Shown here in pieces: positions 19,472-29,300 of a stretch of 64,000 nucleotides of DNA (its first letter is position 1; each line of letters begins with the position of its first letter). The stretch spans positions 124,001 through 188,000 of the forward strand of contig NZ_JANDJO010000006.1 in assembly GCF_024331145.1 (NCBI RefSeq), written 5' to 3'. The stretch comes from Shimia sp. CNT1-13L.2. GTDB taxonomy: Bacteria > Pseudomonadota > Alphaproteobacteria > Rhodobacterales > Rhodobacteraceae. The notes beneath the pieces were generated by a model that was not told the DNA's origin, searched no databases, and worked only from the letters and a program-made list of their open reading frames with translations. Both the position numbers and the translations under genes were made by a program.

Positions 19472-21441
19472 TCTGCCGGTACTCCTGCATTCGGGGCCTT
19501 GCGCGCACCTGCGGCCACACGATAGCGGCGGTCAGACAGGCTCACCACGCCACCAAGCGACATCAGGAAACAGCCCATCCAGATCCAGTTGGTCAGCGGC
19601 TTGATATAGACGCGCATGGTATAGCCGCCATCGTTCTGCGCATCCCCGATCACCACATAGACGTCACGCAGGATACGGTAGTCGATGGCCGCTTCGGTGG
19701 TCGGCATCGCCTGCACCGGATAGACCCGCTTTTCCGGGTTCACCAGCGCCACGAACTCGCCATTCCGGCGCACCGTCACATCCCCCATGGTCGAGGTATA
19801 GTTCGGCCCCGCCACCTCGCGCACATCGTCCAGCGTGAACTCATAGGCACCAACCTCAAAGGACTGCCCCTTATAGGCCACGCGAATGTCCTCGATCTCC
19901 CAGGCCATCAGACCGGCAATGCCCAGCATGGTGATACCCAGACCGCCATGCGCGATGGTCTTGCCCCAATCGGCACGCGGCAAGCGGCTCAGGCGGCCAA
20001 GACGTTGGCCAAAGCCCCCGCGCCCGGTGCGCGAATAGACATCCACCAAGGCGCCAAACACAAGCCACGCCCCAAGGAACAGGCCAACCGGCCCCAGAAG
20101 CGACTTTTCCGTCTGCATCGACCAGGCAAGCCCGGCAATCGCCACGGCAAGGATAAACGCCGGAACCAGCGGTTTCGCCGCGCGCACCACGTTGGCCCGC
20201 TTCCACGGCAGCATCGCGCCCACGGGCAGGATGATCCCAAGCACCACCATGAAGGGCGTGAAGGCCATGTTGAAGAACGGCGCCCCAACCGAAAGTTTGC
20301 GGGCAAAGAACATCTCGGACACCAGCGGCCAGATCGTACCGATGAAGACCACGAAACAGGCCACCGCCAGCAGCACGTTGTTCAGCACCAGCACACTTTC
20401 GCGGCTGACCATGCCGAAAATGCCCTTGGCCTCCATCGCGCTTGCGCGGGCGGCAAACAGGGTCAGCGCCCCGCCCATGAACACCGCAAGAATGGCAAGA
20501 ATGAACACACCCCGCTCGGGGTCATTGGCAAAGGCGTGCACCGAGGTGATCACGCCCGAGCGCACGATGAACGTCCCGATCAGCGAGAAGCCAAAGGCAA
20601 GGATCGCCAGCAGGATGGTCCAGCTTTTCAGCGCCTCGCGCTTTTCCACCACGATCGCCGAGTGCAGCAGCGCCGCCGCCAGCAACCACGGCATGAAGGA
20701 GGCGTTCTCAACCGGATCCCAGAACCAGAAACCGCCCCAGCCCAGTTCGTAATAGGCCCACCACGAGCCAAGCGCGATCCCGATGGTCAGGAACACCCAT
20801 GCCGCCAGCGTCCAGGGGCGCACCCAACGGCCCCATGCCGCATCAACGCGCCCTTCCATCAGGGCGGCAACGGCAAAGCTGAAGGCCATCGAAAGGCCGA
20901 CATAGCCGAGGTACAGGAATGGCGGGTGGAAGGCGAGACCGGGGTCTTGCAGCAGCGGGTTCAGGTCACGCCCGTCCCAGGGCGGCATCCCGATGCGCAG
21001 GAACGGGTTCGAGGTGAACAGGATGAAGGCGAAGAACGCCAGCGCCACCCAGCTCTGAACCGCCAGCGCCCGCGCCCGAAGCGTCGGCGGTAGGTTGCCC
21101 CCGCGCCAGGCCAGCGTCGCGCCAAAGATCGTCAGGATCAGCACCCACAAGAGCATTGATCCCTCGTGGTTCCCCCAGACGCCCGACACCTTGTAGAGCA
21201 TCGGCTTGAGCGAGTGCGAGTTGTTCACCACAAGCTGCACCGAGAAGTCCGAGACCACGAAGGCATAGGTCAGCGCGAGAAACGAGAAAGCCGTGAGAAG
21301 GAATTGCATGCCTGCGGCCGGCTCGGCGACGGCCATCCAGCCGGGCCAGCGTTTATAGGCACCAATCAACGGAACCACCGCCTGCACCAGTGCGGTGAGG
21401 GCGGCGAGGATAAGGGCGAAGTGGCCAAGCTCTGTAATCAT
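19468..21441 (-). CDS. ccmF: heme lyase CcmF
   Basis: A 657-residue polytopic inner-membrane protein that moves heme from holo-CcmE to apocytochrome c. The tryptophan-rich WWD signature is WGGFWFWDPVENASFMPWL (about residues 233-251), with about 15 membrane helices, and the C-terminal soluble part is normal. It forms a unit with ccmH. Upstream on the same strand lie a holin and an endolysin gene, which separate it from ccmE. Confidence 0.97.
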   Translation of the reverse strand: MITELGHFALILAALTALVQAVVPLIGAYKRWPGWMAVAEPAAGMQFLLTAFSFLALTYAFVVSDFSVQLVVNNSHSLKPMLYKVSGVWGNHEGSMLLWVLILTIFGATLAWRGGNLPPTLRARALAVQSWVALAFFAFILFTSNPFLRIGMPPWDGRDLNPLLQDPGLAFHPPFLYLGYVGLSMAFSFAVAALMEGRVDAAWGRWVRPWTLAAWVFLTIGIALGSWWAYYELGWGGFWFWDPVENASFMPWLLAAALLHSAIVVEKREALKSWTILLAILAFGFSLIGTFIVRSGVITSVHAFANDPERGVFILAILAVFMGGALTLFAARASAMEAKGIFGMVSRESVLVLNNVLLAVACFVVFIGTIWPLVSEMFFARKLSVGAPFFNMAFTPFMVVLGIILPVGAMLPWKRANVVRAAKPLVPAFILAVAIAGLAWSMQTEKSLLGPVGLFLGAWLVFGALVDVYSRTGRGGFGQRLGRLSRLPRADWGKTIAHGGLGITMLGIAGLMAWEIEDIRVAYKGQSFEVGAYEFTLDDVREVAGPNYTSTMGDVTVRRNGEFVALVNPEKRVYPVQAMPTTEAAIDYRILRDVYVVIGDAQNDGGYTMRVYIKPLTNWIWMGCFLMSLGGVVSLSDRRYRVAAGARKAPNAGVPAE

Positions 21442-21511
21442 GCGCTGATGTATAGTTCGCGCGCACGCGGGGGCAAATGCTTTAAGTCAAATACCTCTTC
21501 ACTTTTCTGCG

Positions 21512-22042
21512 CTAGCGACGCTGATTTTTCCGCCAGTCCGCCAGCACCGGGTTCCCGTCATCTGGCACAGACTCTTCGTCCAATATCCTAATTTGTTTGA
21601 TATTTTCCACCACGCCCGGCACCCGTGCGATGGTCTCGGCAATCGACGCCTGGAACGCCTGCCCCTTGGCCTGATGTCGCGCCCCGAAATAGAAGCTGAC
21701 GATCACCCCCAAAAGCCACCAAAGCGGCTCGGGCACGAGGGCGATTCCCGCCATCCGCGCGCTGAACCAGACCGGGTCAACCATCGCCGCCCCCAGAAGC
21801 CCAAGACAGCCAAGCGCCATCATCGGGCGCGGCAGGCGGTTCACCGCATCCATGATCCGGTCAAACCGCGACCGACCGGTCTGGCGAAACTCGGCGCTTT
21901 GTGCCGCCATCGCCGCCAGTTGCACATGCACGCCACGCTCGGCCCCCGCCTCGGCGTTTTCGCGAAACACCTCGACCGTCTCGCGCACCACGTTGCGATC
22001 CCCGCCGAACAACACTCCGAAAATCCGCGCGATCAACCCCAT
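21512..22042 (-). CDS. holin family protein (GTA/phage holin, three membrane segments)
   Basis: A 176-residue protein. Residues 1-65 are soluble and partly coiled (VETVEVFRENAEAGAERGVHVQLAAMAAQSAEFR-type heptads), then FDRIMDAVNRLPRPMMALGCLGLLGAAMVDP and PEPLWWLLGVIVSFYFGAR give two clear hydrophobic segments. This matches the holin family associated with gene transfer agents (Holin_3TMs). It overlaps the end of the endolysin gene by 10 bp. Known parallel: in Rhodobacter capsulatus an endolysin/holin pair located outside the GTA structural cluster releases GTA particles by lysis; the same role here is inferred. Confidence 0.85.
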   Translation of the reverse strand: MGLIARIFGVLFGGDRNVVRETVEVFRENAEAGAERGVHVQLAAMAAQSAEFRQTGRSRFDRIMDAVNRLPRPMMALGCLGLLGAAMVDPVWFSARMAGIALVPEPLWWLLGVIVSFYFGARHQAKGQAFQASIAETIARVPGVVENIKQIRILDEESVPDDGNPVLADWRKNQRR

Positions 22043-22644
22043 GCCGCCACCCTCTTCTGAAAGGCCGCGTCACTCATCCGGTACCGCTGTGCCATGAAAT
22101 CCTCGGCGCGTTTGATCCACCCGCCCTTGCCGCCAGCCCGCGTCCGCGCGTATTTACGCGAGGCAGGTCGACGGTCTGCCAGTCGGAAATAGTAACTACG
22201 CCGCGCCACCGCATAGGCATCGGCGATGTGGTCCGGCGCCGCAGCTGCCGCCTCTGCCGCCGCCCGCAGCGTCACCGGCCCGATCACCCCATCCACAGAC
22301 ACGGGCCAGCCCATCTCGCCCAACAGCCGCTGCAATATCTTCACCGCATTGCTGCCCGCGTTAACATACATGTCGAACACCCCGGCCCAGAGCACCGGAG
22401 GAAGCTTGGCAATGCCCGGACCGTGAAAGTAATGCTCAAGGAAAATATCCTCGGCCTGCTCCACGCTCAAACGCTGCACATCGCGCGCATCAACATCGCC
22501 GTCCCCATCCAGATCCAGTCCAAGCCGACGCATGGTATGCACCGTCACCCCGTATTTCGTGACCCCGCCCGGATCATCGGGATCGTTCACATACCCGCCT
22601 TCCCGTTCCAGAATTTCACGCGCTATCGCCGTCACATCCAACAT
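22033..22644 (-). CDS. GH108-type endolysin (N-acetylmuramidase)
   Basis: A 203-residue lysozyme of the glycosyl hydrolase 108 family. The catalytic signature EGGYVNDPDDPGGVTKYGVT starts at residue 15 with the acid Glu15, and the C-terminal half carries the peptidoglycan-binding domain often attached to it (about residues 95-165, GWPVSVDGVIGPVT). An EF-hand-like loop DLDGDGDVDARDVQ (about residues 41-54) may bind calcium. GGAGG precedes ATG 22644. No signal peptide is evident, so it needs the adjacent holin to reach the wall. Confidence 0.88.
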   Translation of the reverse strand: MLDVTAIAREILEREGGYVNDPDDPGGVTKYGVTVHTMRRLGLDLDGDGDVDARDVQRLSVEQAEDIFLEHYFHGPGIAKLPPVLWAGVFDMYVNAGSNAVKILQRLLGEMGWPVSVDGVIGPVTLRAAAEAAAAAPDHIADAYAVARRSYYFRLADRRPASRKYARTRAGGKGGWIKRAEDFMAQRYRMSDAAFQKRVAAWG

Positions 22645-22711
22645 GGCCCACCTCCAGGCCAAAAGGCTGCCACACCGCCCCTAACGCCGCCTCACCCCAC
22701 CGTACGCCACA

Positions 22712-22745
22712 ACGAAAACACCCCGCAGCCTGGCGCCACGGGGTG
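22712..22745 (-). terminator. terminator after ccmE, before the endolysin gene
   Basis: CACCCCG (22719-22725) pairs with CGGGGTG (22739-22745); on the minus strand a T run follows (complement of 22715-22718). It suggests that the lysis genes are not simply part of the ccmE transcript. Confidence 0.7.
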
Positions 22746-22771
22746 CAGAATTTCAAAGCGATGCGAAAGGC

Positions 22772-23215
22772 TTAGCTCTCGGGCTCCTGGTAAACGCCCT
22801 GCTCTTTCAGCGCGTCCACAACCTCTTTCGGCATGTAGGTCTCGTCGTGTTTGGCAAGGATCTCCTTGGCCACGAACACCCCGTTGACATAGCTGCCGGT
22901 ACCCACCATGCCCTGGTTCTCTTCGAACAGGTCAGGCAACACGCCCGTGTACTCAACCGGGATCGACGCACCGCCATCGGTCACGCTGAAACGCACTGTC
23001 TCGCCTTCGCCACGCACCAGCGTGCCATCTTCGACCAGACCACCAATCCGGAACACCTCGTTCGGCTGGGGCGGTTCTTCCGCCACCTGGCTGGGCGAGC
23101 GGAAAAAGTTGATCCCGTCGCGCATCGCATAGCCGATCAGCGCAGTCGATATCGCCAGGGCCAGGAAAGCCACCAGGATCACCTGGACACGACGTTTCTT
23201 CTTCAGGTTCTTCAT
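22772..23215 (-). CDS. ccmE: heme chaperone CcmE
   Basis: A 147-residue periplasmic heme carrier anchored by one N-terminal helix (about residues 10-30). The heme-attaching His123 lies in LAKHDETYMP, with the neighbouring Tyr128 that ligates iron. The OB-fold core (FRIGGLVEDGTLVRGEGETVRFSVTD) is intact. The start is ATG 23215, with AAAGGG 7 bases upstream. The gene follows argC by 26 bp on the same strand. Confidence 0.96.
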   Translation of the reverse strand: MKNLKKKRRVQVILVAFLALAISTALIGYAMRDGINFFRSPSQVAEEPPQPNEVFRIGGLVEDGTLVRGEGETVRFSVTDGGASIPVEYTGVLPDLFEENQGMVGTGSYVNGVFVAKEILAKHDETYMPKEVVDALKEQGVYQEPES

Positions 23216-23241
23216 TTTCAATCCCTTTCGGGTCCGTTTCC

Positions 23242-24270
23242 TTACGGGAAGACCGGTGCCAGCATCAGACCCGTCGTCTCCTCTTCGCCGAGCATCAGGT
23301 TCGCGTTTTGCAAGGCCTGCCCGCTCGAGCCTTTGGTCAGGTTGTCAAGCGCCGCGACCACGATCGCGCGCCCTTCGATCCGGTCCGCGACAACGCCAAG
23401 ATGGCAGAAGTTCGAGGCCCGCACATGTTTCGTGCTCGGGGCTTCACCCAGCGGCAAGACTTCGACAAAGGGCTCGTCGGCATAGGCCGCGGCCAGGGTG
23501 TCGTGAACTGCCTGCGCATCCCCATGCACATAGGCCGTCGCCAGGATACCGCGGTTCGCCGGAACAAGATGCGGCGTGAACTGGATCCGCACATCCCGAC
23601 CAGCCAGCAGGCTGAACTCCTGGTCGAATTCGCCAAGGTGACGATGCGTGCCGCCGATGGCATAGGCATGGTAGCCCTCGCTCAACTCGGCATGCAGCAG
23701 GTTCTCCTTCAACGACCGGCCCGCGCCCGATACACCACACTTGAGGTCGAGGATGATATGATCAAAGTCAATTACCCCGGCCGAAATCAGCGGCCGCAGG
23801 ATGTACTGCCCGGTCGCCGCGTTACAGCCCGTGCCCGCCACCAGACGCGCATCCTTGATCTCGTCGCGGTAGAATTCAGTCAGGCCATAGACCGCCTCTT
23901 TCTGCAATTCGATGGCATCATGCTCACCGCCATACCACTTGGCGTATTCCTCCGGATCACGGATACGGAAGTCCGCCGACAGGTCGACAACCTTGACGTT
24001 GCCGGGCAGCGCCTTGATGACCTTCTGGCTGGTGGCATGCGGCAAAGCACAGAAACACAGGTCCACCGCGTCAAAGTCGATTTCGTCGATCTTGCAAAGG
24101 GTTGGCAGATCAAGGTGACGCAGATGCGGGAACACGGCCGCCATCTCCATGCCGGCCTTACGGTCGGCCGACAGGGCAACGATATCCATGTTCGGATGGG
24201 TGGCAATCAGCCGGACCAGCTCGGCACCGGTGTATCCGCTGGCTCCCAGAATAGCGATCTTGTGGGTCAT
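23242..24270 (-). CDS. argC: N-acetyl-gamma-glutamyl-phosphate reductase
   Basis: A 342-residue NADPH-dependent enzyme of arginine synthesis. The Rossmann start is [23 protein letters not shown], the catalytic Cys is in AGTGCNAATG, and [12 protein letters not shown] supplies the active-site His. Length matches the long (type 1) form. It leads a minus-strand pair with ccmE. Confidence 0.97.
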   Translation of the reverse strand: MTHKIAILGASGYTGAELVRLIATHPNMDIVALSADRKAGMEMAAVFPHLRHLDLPTLCKIDEIDFDAVDLCFCALPHATSQKVIKALPGNVKVVDLSADFRIRDPEEYAKWYGGEHDAIELQKEAVYGLTEFYRDEIKDARLVAGTGCNAATGQYILRPLISAGVIDFDHIILDLKCGVSGAGRSLKENLLHAELSEGYHAYAIGGTHRHLGEFDQEFSLLAGRDVRIQFTPHLVPANRGILATAYVHGDAQAVHDTLAAAYADEPFVEVLPLGEAPSTKHVRASNFCHLGVVADRIEGRAIVVAALDNLTKGSSGQALQNANLMLGEEETTGLMLAPVFP

Positions 24271-24370
24271 TTCGGACCTCTTCCTTTCTCAGGCACGCTC
24301 ATGTGCGCGCAGCCCCTCTTCGGGGCGAAATGTAGTTCTTGGACTTGGGAAATGCGAGAGGCGCGTTTTG

Positions 24371-25183
24371 TCACGCCTTCTGGAAGGTGATTTTTCGTCG
24401 GAGAAACTGAGTTGCCCGGTTCGACACCTTGGCCGGATCACCGGTTGTCAGGAACATCGAGTCCGTCCCCTCCCCAATCATCTTGGGATGGCGCTGCAGG
24501 TAATCGGCGAGCGACTCTGCCACCAGATTGGCCTGGCTATAGACCTTCACATCCTGCCCCAAGGCGTCCTGGAACGTGTCGTGCATCAGCGGATAATGGG
24601 TACACCCAAGGATCGCCGCCTGCGGATCGGGCATCTTGCGCTGCAAGGCGTCCACATGGCTGCGCACCAGCGCCTCGGCAAGGATCATGTCACCATCCTC
24701 GATGGCATCCACCACCCCGCCACAGGCCTGCGCCTCGACATCCACACCAATCGCGCGGAACGCCAGCTCGCGCTGGAAGGCACGGCTCGCCACGGTGGCC
24801 GGCGTCGCAAAAAGCGCCACATGCTTGACCTCGACCTCGCGCGGCGGCGAGTTGTCGCCCCAGCTGCGTTCGGTCAGCGCCTCGATCAGCGGCACAAACA
24901 CCCCAAGCACCCGCTTGTCGCTGGGAATCCAGCTCTCCTGCATCCGCCGCAACGCCGCCGCACTGGCGGTGTTACAGGCAAGGATCACGAGATCACAGCC
25001 CGCCTCCCACATCCGCTCAACCGCGGCGGTGGTCAGGTTATAGACATCATCGGCATCCCGCACGCCATAAGGCGCGTGCGAATTGTCACCGAAATAGACG
25101 AAGGGCACATCCGGCAACCGCTTGGTCACCGCGTCCAGAACCGTCAGCCCGCCAAGGCCACTGTCGAAAATCCCTACTGCCAT
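24371..25183 (-). CDS. murI: glutamate racemase
   Basis: A 270-residue enzyme that makes D-glutamate for peptidoglycan. The pattern [23 protein letters not shown], the first catalytic Cys in [11 protein letters not shown] and the second in [10 protein letters not shown] are all present. A small unclassified reading frame upstream on the same strand overlaps its start by 10 bp. Confidence 0.96.
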   Translation of the reverse strand: MAVGIFDSGLGGLTVLDAVTKRLPDVPFVYFGDNSHAPYGVRDADDVYNLTTAAVERMWEAGCDLVILACNTASAAALRRMQESWIPSDKRVLGVFVPLIEALTERSWGDNSPPREVEVKHVALFATPATVASRAFQRELAFRAIGVDVEAQACGGVVDAIEDGDMILAEALVRSHVDALQRKMPDPQAAILGCTHYPLMHDTFQDALGQDVKVYSQANLVAESLADYLQRHPKMIGEGTDSMFLTTGDPAKVSNRATQFLRRKITFQKA

Positions 25184-25290
25184 TGTCTTGTCGCCTCGAT
25201 GCTGTACCAGCCCTTGCCGCCCGGCGGACTCACCCGCAAAATCAGGGCCGGTTCCTTGGCCCGAAGATAGATTTGCCGCTTCTGGAAGTC
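25174..25290 (-). CDS. possible small protein upstream of murI, unknown
   Basis: An open frame that overlaps the murI start by 10 bp. From ATG 25290 (AAAGG five bases upstream) it encodes 38 residues; the frame stays open to an ATG at 25368, which would give 64. The C-terminal part is basic and aromatic ([13 protein letters not shown]). I do not recognise a family. Overlap with murI and a plausible ribosome-binding site favour a real coupled gene, but it may be chance. Confidence 0.3.
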   Translation of the reverse strand, partial: DFQKRQIYLRAKEPALILRVSPPGGKGWYSIEATRQWQ

Positions 25291-25375
25291 CATAAGGCCT
25301 TTCACCCCCGACAGCAAATCCCCCGTTTCCGACGAACTGGGCGATTTTACCTGCGGAACTCGAAGCACTCAGCTG

Positions 25376-26263
25376 TCAGGCGCGGTACTTGTCCTCGAAC
25401 TCGAACCCATAGCCATTGGCCGGGATCGGCGTCGGTGACAGCGCATAGGTCTGCATCCGCAGGAAATCCATCAACGCCTTGGTGTCCTTGGCCTTTCCAC
25501 GGATCAGATCCTGCGCGATCGGATTGCCGATCACCACCCGCACCGGCGTATCGACGCGTTTCTTGAACTCGCGGATCAAAAAGCCCATGCGCAGCGTGTA
25601 ATGCAGGTGGCTGGCCACCTGGAACAGGCGGCTGGTGGTGCCGTCAAAGAAGATCGGCACAACCGTGGCGTCCGATTTCGCCACCATCCGCGCCGTAAAC
25701 CCGCGCCAGCCCGGATCAAGCGGCTTGCCAAAGGGTTTCTCTGCCGTCGACACCGTCCCACCCGGAAAAATCCCGATCGCGCCCCCCGCCTTGAGATAGT
25801 CGAGCGAGACCTTGCGCGTGTTGAGATTGAGCTTCACCGCTTCCTTGGTCTCGTCAAACGAGATCGGCAGGATGATGCGGTTCAGGTCTTCGGCCTTGCG
25901 GAACACCTGGTGCGCCAGAATGCGGAAATCACCCCGCGTCTCGCTCAGGATATGGCCGAGCATCAACCCGTCGAGAATGCCATAGGGATGGTTGGCAATC
26001 ACGATCAGCGGGCCGTCTTTGGGAATATTGTCGAGAGAGCCGCCCACCACGTCCAGCTCAAGACCATAGCGTTCCTTCATCACCGCCCAGAAATCGCGCC
26101 CCGCGGCCACCTCTTCCTCATAGCCCTTCGCGCGTTTGATCAGCCCGATACGGCCCGTGGCGTTTTCCATCACGCGGATCATCGCCCGCCCGCTCTTGGT
26201 GCTGGCGGAATGGGCATAGCTGATTTCGCGGGCGACGTGTTTTTGCTCTTTTTGGCGGCTCAT
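25376..26263 (-). CDS. lysophospholipid acyltransferase family protein (PlsC-like)
   Basis: A 295-residue membrane-associated acyltransferase. The HX4D catalytic motif is NHPYGILD (His92, Asp98), followed by the acceptor-binding block GAIGIFPGGTVST and a third block VVPIFFDGTTSRLFQ. The N-terminus is basic without a clear membrane helix, unlike typical PlsC, and the family member could use lyso-phospholipids or lyso-ornithine lipid; no partner OlsB gene is in the window. It lies 117 bp downstream of the ferredoxin oxidoreductase gene, beyond a hairpin. Confidence 0.85.
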   Translation of the reverse strand: MSRQKEQKHVAREISYAHSASTKSGRAMIRVMENATGRIGLIKRAKGYEEEVAAGRDFWAVMKERYGLELDVVGGSLDNIPKDGPLIVIANHPYGILDGLMLGHILSETRGDFRILAHQVFRKAEDLNRIILPISFDETKEAVKLNLNTRKVSLDYLKAGGAIGIFPGGTVSTAEKPFGKPLDPGWRGFTARMVAKSDATVVPIFFDGTTSRLFQVASHLHYTLRMGFLIREFKKRVDTPVRVVIGNPIAQDLIRGKAKDTKALMDFLRMQTYALSPTPIPANGYGFEFEDKYRA

Positions 26264-26347
26264 GGCGGCATTCTCCGGTTTGCCGGTGTCTTAAGAAGGT
26301 TCAGGGCCTCTGACCAGTCAGTATGACACGAATGCGACAAACATATT

Positions 26348-26375
26348 ACCCGGCAGCAACAGTTTGCTGCCGGGT
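26348..26375 (-). terminator. hairpin after the ferredoxin oxidoreductase gene
   Basis: ACCCGGCAGCAA (26348-26359) and TTGCTGCCGGGT (26364-26375) form a perfect 12-bp stem with loop CAGT, 6 bp beyond the stop codon. On the minus strand only a weak U-rich tail follows (TAATATGTTT). Confidence 0.6.
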
Positions 26376-26380
26376 GCGCC

Positions 26381-29300
26381 TTATTCCGCCGCCTTGGGCA
26401 AGTCTTCGCCTGTCTTGAGAGCAATCAACAGCTCTTCACGACGTTTTGCCGCCTTGGCCTCATTCGCGGCCTTCACCGGACCAAAGCCCCGGATCTGGCG
26501 CGGAAGTTCCGCCAGAGCCACAGCCGCATCCGGTGCATTTGCGCCGTGATCGCGGATCACCGCCTTGATGTCGCCCTCGTACTGCTTGATCAGCGCGCGT
26601 TCCATCCGGCGTTCCTCGGTGCGTCCGAACACATCCAGCGGCGTGCCGCGAAGACGTTTCATCTTGGCCAGCATCCGGAACCAGCGCTCCATGCCCGCGC
26701 CATATTCAGTCTTCAGCGGACGGCCATTCGGCCCCATCTTCGACATGAGCGGCGGCGCAAGGTGGTATTTCACCTTGAAATCGCCCTCGAACACCTCTTC
26801 GGCCTTGGCACGGCTTTCCAGATGCAAACGCGCCACCTCGTATTCGTCCTTGTAGGCCAGCAGCTTGTGATAGCCCAAGGCCACCGCCTCTTTCAGACGT
26901 GCATCCTCGATGCTGTCCACCAGCTTGCGGTACTTCTTGGCCAGCCCCTTGCCCTGGTATTTGACAAGATGATCGGCGCGGAAGGCGATCTTTTCTTCAA
27001 GGCTCTTCGGCATCGCCACCACATTCGGCACCACCATCTTGGCGGCCTCCTGCGGATGTTCCACCGCCCAACGACCAACCTCAAAGGCCCGCAGGTTGCG
27101 TTCCACCGCCGCCCCGTTCAGCTCGATCGCCGCACGGATCGCCTCAAGGCTCAGGGGCAAAAGGCCCTTCTGCCAGGCCGCGCCAAAGATCATCATGTTC
27201 GAGAAAATGGAATCTCCCATCACAACCCGCGCCAGTTCGGAGGCATCGAACATGGTCAGCCCGTCGCGAATACGCGCTTCAAGAGAGACCTCCAAGCGAC
27301 TGGTAGGCAACTTGAATTCCGTATCGCGCGTGAACTCGCCTGTGATGATCTCGTGGCTGTTCACTACCGCACCGGTGCGCCCGGTCGAAGTCAGGCCAAG
27401 CGTCTTGGCACCTGCGCTCACCACAAGGTCGCCTCCGATCAGCGCATCACATTCCCCGGTCGCAACACGGATCGCGCTGATGTCTTCGGGCGTTTCGGCC
27501 AGGCGGCAATGGATATGCACCGCGCCACCCTTCTGGGCCAGACCGGCCATCTCCATCATGCCCGCGGCCTTGCCATCAATCTGCGCCGCCTGCGCCAGCA
27601 CCGCGCCGATGGTCACCACGCCGGTGCCGCCAACACCAGTGATCACCACATTATGCGTGCCGTCGATCTTGCCGATGCTCGGCTCCGGCAGGTCCGCAAT
27701 CTCGAGACTTGCGGTGGCTTCCTTGCGGATCTTCGCCCCCTCCACCGTGATGAAGGACGGGCAGAATCCGTTCAGACAGCTGAAGTCTTTGTTGCAGGAC
27801 GACTGGTTGATGCTGCGCTTGCGGCCCAGTTCGGTTTCAACCGGTTCGATCGAGATACAGTTCGACTGAACACCACAATCGCCACAGCCTTCGCAGACAT
27901 CCGTATTGATGAACACGCGGCGATCTGGGTCGGGAAAAGCCCCGCGCTTGCGGCGGCGACGCTTTTCATTGGCACAGGTCTGCACGTAAACAATGACCGA
28001 CACACCCTTGATTTCACGATATTTCTTCTGAACACTCATCAGTTCGGAACGCTCGTGAAACTCCATGCCCGCCGGGAAGGCCGACTGGTCGATGTCTTCT
28101 TTCTCGTCATAGACCACGGCGACATGCTGCACACCCATCGCACGCACTTCATCGGCAATGCGCTGGGGCGACAGATCGCCATCATTCTGCTGACCGCCGG
28201 TCATCGCAACCGCGTCGTTGAACAAGATCTTGTAGGTGATGTTGGTGCCAGCGGCGAGGGCCGCGCGGATCGCCTGAACGCCCGAGTGGTTGTAGGTGCC
28301 ATCGCCAAGGTTCTGGAACACGTGATCGCGGTTCGAGAACGGCGCCTCGCCAATCCAGTTGGCCCCTTCACCGCCCATATGGGTGAAACCGGTGGTCTCG
28401 CGATCCATCCACTGCACCATGTAGTGACAGCCGATCCCGGCATAGGCGCGGCTGCCCTCCGGCAGTTTGGTCGACGAATTGTGCGGACAGCCCGAACAGA
28501 AATGCGGAATACGCGTCGCGATTTCCTCGGCATTGTCGGCGCGCTTGGCCTCGGTGATCGTGGCAAGGCCCGCCTTCACCGCGTCTGTTCCACGCCCTTC
28601 CTCGATCAGGATTTCGCCCAGTTTCTCAGCGATCATGATCGGATCAAGCGCCGCGCGCGTCGGGAAAAGCTCTTCGCGACCCATCAGGCCGGCGCCGCCC
28701 TTGTACCAGCCATAGATGCGGCGGCCTCGGCGATCATCAAAGATCGCCTCTTTCATCTGGACCTCGATCAGCTTACGCTTTTCTTCAACAATCACAATCA
28801 AATCAAGGCCTTCCGCCCAATCGTTGAAGCCCTTCATATCCAGCGGGAAGGTCTGACCGATCTTGTAGGTGGTGATGCCAAGGCGTTCGGCCTCGTCTTC
28901 ATCAATCCCCAGAAGCGACAGCGCATGTACCAGATCGAGCCAGTTCTTGCCCGCCGCAACAAAGCCGATCTTGGCCCCAGGCTTGCCCCAGACGCGCTTG
29001 TCCATCTTGTTGGCATGGCTAAACGCCTCAGCCGCGAACCGCTTGTAATCGATCATCCGCGTTTCTTGCGCATGTGGCGTATCGGCCAGACGGATGTTCA
29101 ATCCTCCGTCCGGCATGTCGAATTCCGGCGTCACAAACGACAGGCGGTGCGGATCGCCATTCACCACCGAGGTCGCCTCGATGGTATCTTTCATGGTCTT
29201 GAGGCCAACCCAGACCCCGGCAAACCGCGACAGCGCGATCCCGTAAAGACCGTAATCCAGAATTTCCTGAACACCCGCCGGAGAAACGACCGGCATATAG

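Noticed and set aside
21512-22644. Prophage remnant
   Set aside because: Only lysis genes are present; no integrase, portal, capsid or attachment repeats are visible, and flanking genes are ordinary ccm genes.
24312-24326. GCCCC-TCTTC-GGGGC hairpin between murI and argC as murI terminator
   Set aside because: The stem is only 5 bp and no T run follows on the minus strand.
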